Origin: an uncultured Clostridia bacterium
GTDB taxonomy: Bacteria; Bacillota; Clostridia; TANB77; CAG-508
Length of the DNA stretch: 64,000 bases
Direction of reading: 5' to 3'
Assembly: GCA_948485625.1 (NCBI GenBank)
Contig: CAOMRW010000001.1
Coordinates: forward strand, 62,001-126,000
Program-made: the position numbers and the translations under genes
Shown here: piece after piece, positions 60,859 to 64,000 of the stretch
How the letters are laid out: every line of letters begins with the position of its first letter
Position numbering within the stretch: position 1 is the stretch's first letter
The notes under the pieces: generated by a model
Seen by the model: only the letters and a program-made list of their open reading frames with translations
What the model was told of the DNA's origin: nothing
Databases searched by the model: none

Positions 60859-61197
60859 TCATAAATCATCTTCTTCTATTAGAGGAATTATATCTATTGC
60901 TGGTTCTTCATAAGGATGGACTTCTTTTAATCTTTTTAGTACTCTTTTAACTATACTAACATCACATCTTACTTCTAATTTTTCTTCTTCTACAAATTCT
61001 AATTTATTTTTTTCTCCAATATATGGATTAGCATCATCTAAAGGTTTAAAAGTTCCTACACACTTTGTAGATATAGTACAATCTGTATAATTTCCTATAA
61101 TTCCTGCTCCTTCATCACAAACAGCACTTCTAACTTCTTTGCTATTTTCAACTGGTACAGTTACAATAATTTTTACTTTTTTAACATCAAATTTCAT
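60859..61197 (-). CDS. NIF3/YqfO-type CutA-like domain protein
   Basis: 112 residues; AGGAGAG upstream. The whole protein is the middle PII/CutA-like domain of YqfO: VKIIVTVPVENSKEVRSAV, GAGIIGNYTDCTISTKCVGTFKP, ANPYIGEKNKLEFVEE and HPYEEPAIDIIPL. It stands alone rather than inserted in NIF3. Function unknown. Confidence 0.85.
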   Translation of the reverse strand: MKFDVKKVKIIVTVPVENSKEVRSAVCDEGAGIIGNYTDCTISTKCVGTFKPLDDANPYIGEKNKLEFVEEEKLEVRCDVSIVKRVLKRLKEVHPYEEPAIDIIPLIEEDDL

Positions 61198-61206
61198 CTT
61201 TCTCTC

Positions 61207-61836
61207 CTATATTTCATATTTTTTTAATCGTTCTATATATGTTTTTATACTATCATCATTTATATCTTCTGGTTTTATGTTGCAATGTTCCATAATCTGC
61301 TTTTCTATACCTAGAGAACATTCTATTAAATGATTTGCTTTTTCTTCATTAGACCATACAGATAATGGTTTATCTTTATATCTAACTTTTGCATCTTCTA
61401 ATCTTTCTTTTATTCCTACTACTCCATCTGGTGCTACTCTTTGGTCACAATAAGCACAAATCTTCCTTTCATAAGAATCTGATTTTAATGTTTCTTCATT
61501 TTTTCTCGACCTTTTTCCATCTAATATAACAATTTCTTTTTCAGTTAACCCCTCTTGTTTTCCAATTTCTAAATTGATTTCATGGTCATTAGTTCCATAT
61601 TTGTCAAAATACTTTTTTCTTATTTTTATAAATTCTTCATCTTTTGAAAAGTCTTCTGGTATTTTTACCATATTTCCCATGTCATGCAATAGACTTACTC
61701 TAATAATTGATTCTTTATCTATTTCTTGTCCATTCCAGTTATCTATTATTAAATTACTACATGCAGCAACTCTTAACATATGCATTTGTAGATTTTCTGG
61801 TAAATGATATTTATTATATATTTTTATAATATTCAT
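61207..61836 (-). CDS. HD-domain phosphohydrolase-like protein
   Basis: 209 residues. LQMHMLRVAACSNLI (first His), VSLLHDMGNMVKIP (HD pair, about 50) and CAYCDQRVAP (later Asp) fit an HD domain; NDHEINLEIGKQEGLTEKEI gives another His. Such enzymes cut phosphate esters of nucleotides. Substrate unknown. Next to a second HD gene. Confidence 0.8.
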   Translation of the reverse strand: MNIIKIYNKYHLPENLQMHMLRVAACSNLIIDNWNGQEIDKESIIRVSLLHDMGNMVKIPEDFSKDEEFIKIRKKYFDKYGTNDHEINLEIGKQEGLTEKEIVILDGKRSRKNEETLKSDSYERKICAYCDQRVAPDGVVGIKERLEDAKVRYKDKPLSVWSNEEKANHLIECSLGIEKQIMEHCNIKPEDINDDSIKTYIERLKKYEI

Positions 61837-61926
61837 ATTATTTAATCACTCTTTTCAAACAAATATTTTAAAATTTTACCTATGCGATTAGCAAAATTTG
61901 ATATTTCATTAAAAAATTCTCGAAGT

Positions 61927-62703
61927 TTAATTATGTTTATTTTTTATATATTCTTTTGCACATTTTCTTATATCTTCCATCTTTTGTTTTGTATCATCAT
62001 TTTTATATTCAATTCTATCTACAAGAATATCTATGTAATTACTTTCTTGCACATATTTTAAAGATATATCAAAATTCACATCAAATATAAAACCTATTAC
62101 ACAAATCCAATAGTCAATTATTGTTTTTCTATCTCCCAATTTTATACATTTGTGTTTCATAAAATCTTCATATACTTTTGGACTTACCACCTCATCATTT
62201 ATAGTTTCCTTATTATATATTTTGGGAAACATATCTTCAAATTTATCATCTTGTTTAACTCTGAAATTATCAATCTTATCTGCATCTCTTATTATTTTAC
62301 AATGAAGTAATTCAATATCATTTAAGTTGTCTTCTATTTTAAATTTATTATGATTATATATTGCTTTATTAATTATATTATCATATTTCCTATCTTCTAT
62401 AAATTTTGTTATTAAGTTCTCCTCAAACAATACTTTTACGCCAAATTCCGCATGTTCTATTTTTTTATCATCGAACTCATTAAATTCTTTTATTTGCTCA
62501 AATCTTCCTATATCGTGTAGCAATGCTATTATTTTTGCAAGTTCGATATTTTCTTTATCTAATTCTAGTCCTGTTGCTATATATTCACTTTTTTTAACTA
62601 CTTCGTATGTATGTCTTATCTTTAATTTAATACTGCCATTTTCTAAATCATAGTCCTTTAAGTATTCTTTGAAACTTTCTTGTGATTTTTCAAAATCAAT
62701 CAT
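61927..62703 (-). CDS. HD-domain protein
   Basis: 258 residues; AAAGGT upstream. IKLRHTYEVVKKSEYIATG (His), IALLHDIGRFEQIKEFNEFDDKKIEHAEFGVKVLF (HD pair about 72-73, then His), YNHNKFKI, and IIRDADKIDNFRV (Asp) complete the metal set. A phosphohydrolase on an unknown nucleotide-like substrate. Confidence 0.85.
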   Translation of the reverse strand: MIDFEKSQESFKEYLKDYDLENGSIKLKIRHTYEVVKKSEYIATGLELDKENIELAKIIALLHDIGRFEQIKEFNEFDDKKIEHAEFGVKVLFEENLITKFIEDRKYDNIINKAIYNHNKFKIEDNLNDIELLHCKIIRDADKIDNFRVKQDDKFEDMFPKIYNKETINDEVVSPKVYEDFMKHKCIKLGDRKTIIDYWICVIGFIFDVNFDISLKYVQESNYIDILVDRIEYKNDDTKQKMEDIRKCAKEYIKNKHN

Positions 62704-62730
62704 TTTAAAACCTTTCTATACTTTATATTA

Positions 62731-63161
62731 TTATAATACCTCTATTGTATCCAATGGATATATTTTATTTTCCCTAAGCATCTCTAATGTTCTCTTTATT
62801 AACTTTTCATCTCTTAAATCTTTGCAATCCATATTTTCTAATTCTTCTTTTGAAATCCATTTTACATCTAAAATTTCTTCTTTATTAAAACATATTTTTT
62901 CTTCTAATAACTCTGTTGTAAAGGTTATTATCATAAATGTAGTGTTTTCTAATTCTCCGTTCATTATTGGAAGCATATTTTTTAATCTAACCTTACATCC
63001 AGTTTCTTCAAATATTTCTCTAATAGCACCTTCAAATATTGTTTCTCCATCTTCTAAATGTCCTGCAGGAACATTCCATTTCCATAACATTTCTTTTTTG
63101 CCTCTTTTACCATTAATATTTTGTTGTCCTTTTCAATAATTCCTCCTACAATAATTTTCAT
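62731..63161 (-). CDS. NUDIX hydrolase, -1 frameshift at A_AAA_AAG
   Basis: The well-placed start is ATG 63161, nine bases after GGAGG: MKIIVGGIIEKDNKILMVKEAKK. That frame then reads KCYGNGMFLQ; one frame over it is EMLWKWNVPAGHLEDGETIFEG, the expected continuation, with the full Nudix box GHLEDGETIFEGAIREIFEETG. The switch lies at GCA AAA AAG (A run 63094-63099), six A where seven are needed, a dnaX-type slippery heptamer. Total about 143 residues. Hydrolyses a nucleoside diphosphate-linked substrate. Confidence 0.8.
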
Positions 63162-63273
63162 TGTAATTTTCCTCCATCTTAAAATTTGCTATAAAAATGT
63201 TGCAAATTTCGAGTTTTCCTTATTTATATCACAAAATCAGTATAAAAACAATTATTTCCAGAAATTAATGTAA

Positions 63274-63306
63274 AAGAGATTGCTACTGTTTATATAACAA
63301 TCTCTT
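63274..63306 (-). terminator. Terminator after the relaxase
   Basis: aagagattg/caatctctt arms, eight bases past the stop; the minus-strand tail is TTTTACATTAATTT. Confidence 0.65.
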
Positions 63307-63313
63307 CGCATTA

Positions 63314-64000
63314 TTATCTATTTAAAGTTCTATCTTTTTTCTTTGCTTTTGTAATATCTTCTTGTCCATTTTTCATTTGCATTTCAAATTTTATTACTTC
63401 TTTAACCTTTTGGGTATCTTCTAAAATATAATTTGCTGTTTTTAGATTTTTTCTATACTTATTTAAAGTTGTAGTGCATTCGTTTCGTTTTTCTTTGTAT
63501 TCTTCTATTAAGTTATCATCTTTGCAATTTCTTAGCTTATTTCTGTATTTTTGCCTTAAATTAGCCACATCTTCAATATCTTTTTCAGTTTGTGAAATAT
63601 AGCTTTTTACATCTTCTGTTGTTTTTAGCTTTTCGGTTACAATAAGTTTGATCTCATTAGAATATCGTTCCATTTTTCTTACTTCTTGTTTCATTTCTGG
63701 AGATAATGGCTGATATTTTTCTCGTTTTGGTAGTAATCCTAATAAATGAAATAACAGTAAAAATAGCACATCAATTCCGTTCATTTTACTAATATCTCTA
63801 AACTTTCCTTTATACTTGTAAACTTTGTATTTTTGCTTTTTCTTTTTTGGGTGTATAAATTCCATATATCTATTTTGATAATAATACGGATTGTGTTCAA
63901 CCTTATTTGCAATGTTCTTTGGCAAGTATTGTTCTCCTAAATGATACATTCTTATTGCTTTTTTATCATTTATTGAACGAATTGTTGGATACTTTTTATT
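63314..64000 (-). CDS. Relaxase/mobilization protein, C-terminal part (5' end outside window)
   Basis: The frame is open to the right edge (NKKYPTIRSINDKKAIR before the internal Met at 63949). The visible 228 residues match the C-terminal part of relaxases of Tn4451/CTn-type elements: YPKNI/YLPKNIANKVEHNPYYY, a hydrophobic LLLFHLLGLLPK, then a long charged helical region (KTTEDVKSYISQTEKDIEDVANLRQKYRNKLRN in pieces about 125-157) with RQKYRNKLR. The catalytic HUH part would lie outside. It marks an integrated conjugative or mobilizable element at the right edge. Confidence 0.75.
   Translation of the reverse strand, partial: NKKYPTIRSINDKKAIRMYHLGEQYLPKNIANKVEHNPYYYQNRYMEFIHPKKKKQKYKVYKYKGKFRDISKMNGIDVLFLLLFHLLGLLPKREKYQPLSPEMKQEVRKMERYSNEIKLIVTEKLKTTEDVKSYISQTEKDIEDVANLRQKYRNKLRNCKDDNLIEEYKEKRNECTTTLNKYRKNLKTANYILEDTQKVKEVIKFEMQMKNGQEDITKAKKKDRTLNR

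Overview
The window is very AT-rich DNA from a spore-forming, probably anaerobic member of the Clostridia. Support comes from gpr (spore protease), ytxC, splB, formate-tetrahydrofolate ligase, an L-box lysine riboswitch, Asp23/AmaP envelope genes, ChW-like surface repeats, almost exclusive AGA arginine codons and strong AGGAGG ribosome binding sites. I see no rRNA or CRISPR array. Three tRNA genes are present.

Layout. 1-0.6 kb: end of a tyrosine recombinase. 0.6-5.1 kb: an orphan prepilin-like leader, pepD plus a GNAT-like gene under a lysine riboswitch, and an anchored DUF5050 protein. 5.2-17 kb (minus strand): the conserved block rpsB-tsf-[prepilin-like genes]-pyrH-DUF2207-frr-ispA-uppS-cdsA-rseP, split by two prepilin-like genes and lacking dxr. 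17.3-20.9 kb (plus): DUF4912 protein, GH57 glucan branching enzyme, ytxC. 21-27 kb: gpr, two more prepilin-like genes and an XRE regulator. 27-37.6 kb (minus): fic, fhs, a DUF212 protein, xseB/xseA, nusB, DUF2273-amaP-asp23, fmt, def, priA. 38-47 kb: a CDF transporter, a further prepilin-like gene, a TasA/camelysin-like surface operon, accessory genes and tRNAs. 47-55.6 kb: mutS2, dCMP deaminase, splB, folA-thyA, a PflX-like radical SAM protein, ftsZ. 55.8-64 kb: accessory DNA with two dinD paralogues, a nuclease fragment, HD, NUDIX and reductase genes, and the C-terminal part of a relaxase at the right edge.

Main observation. Eight in-frame CGG codons were found by eye. Five (rseP, ispA, the DUF212 gene, one dinD copy, one prepilin-like gene) sit exactly where the conserved protein continues in the +1 frame, with the overlapping GGN read as glycine. 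The intact dinD paralogue lacks that C, which gives an in-window control. This could be +1 frameshifting or quadruplet decoding at CGG, or a set of independent C insertions. Separately, three genes need a -1 shift at in-phase A_AAA_AAN heptamers.

Other themes are a family of six proteins sharing a prepilin-like leader with different C-terminal modules (two of them divergent from XRE regulators), four families of long palindromes placed at stop codons, a 75-bp repeat upstream of prepilin-like genes, and several unusual ribosome binding sites that lie in hairpins.
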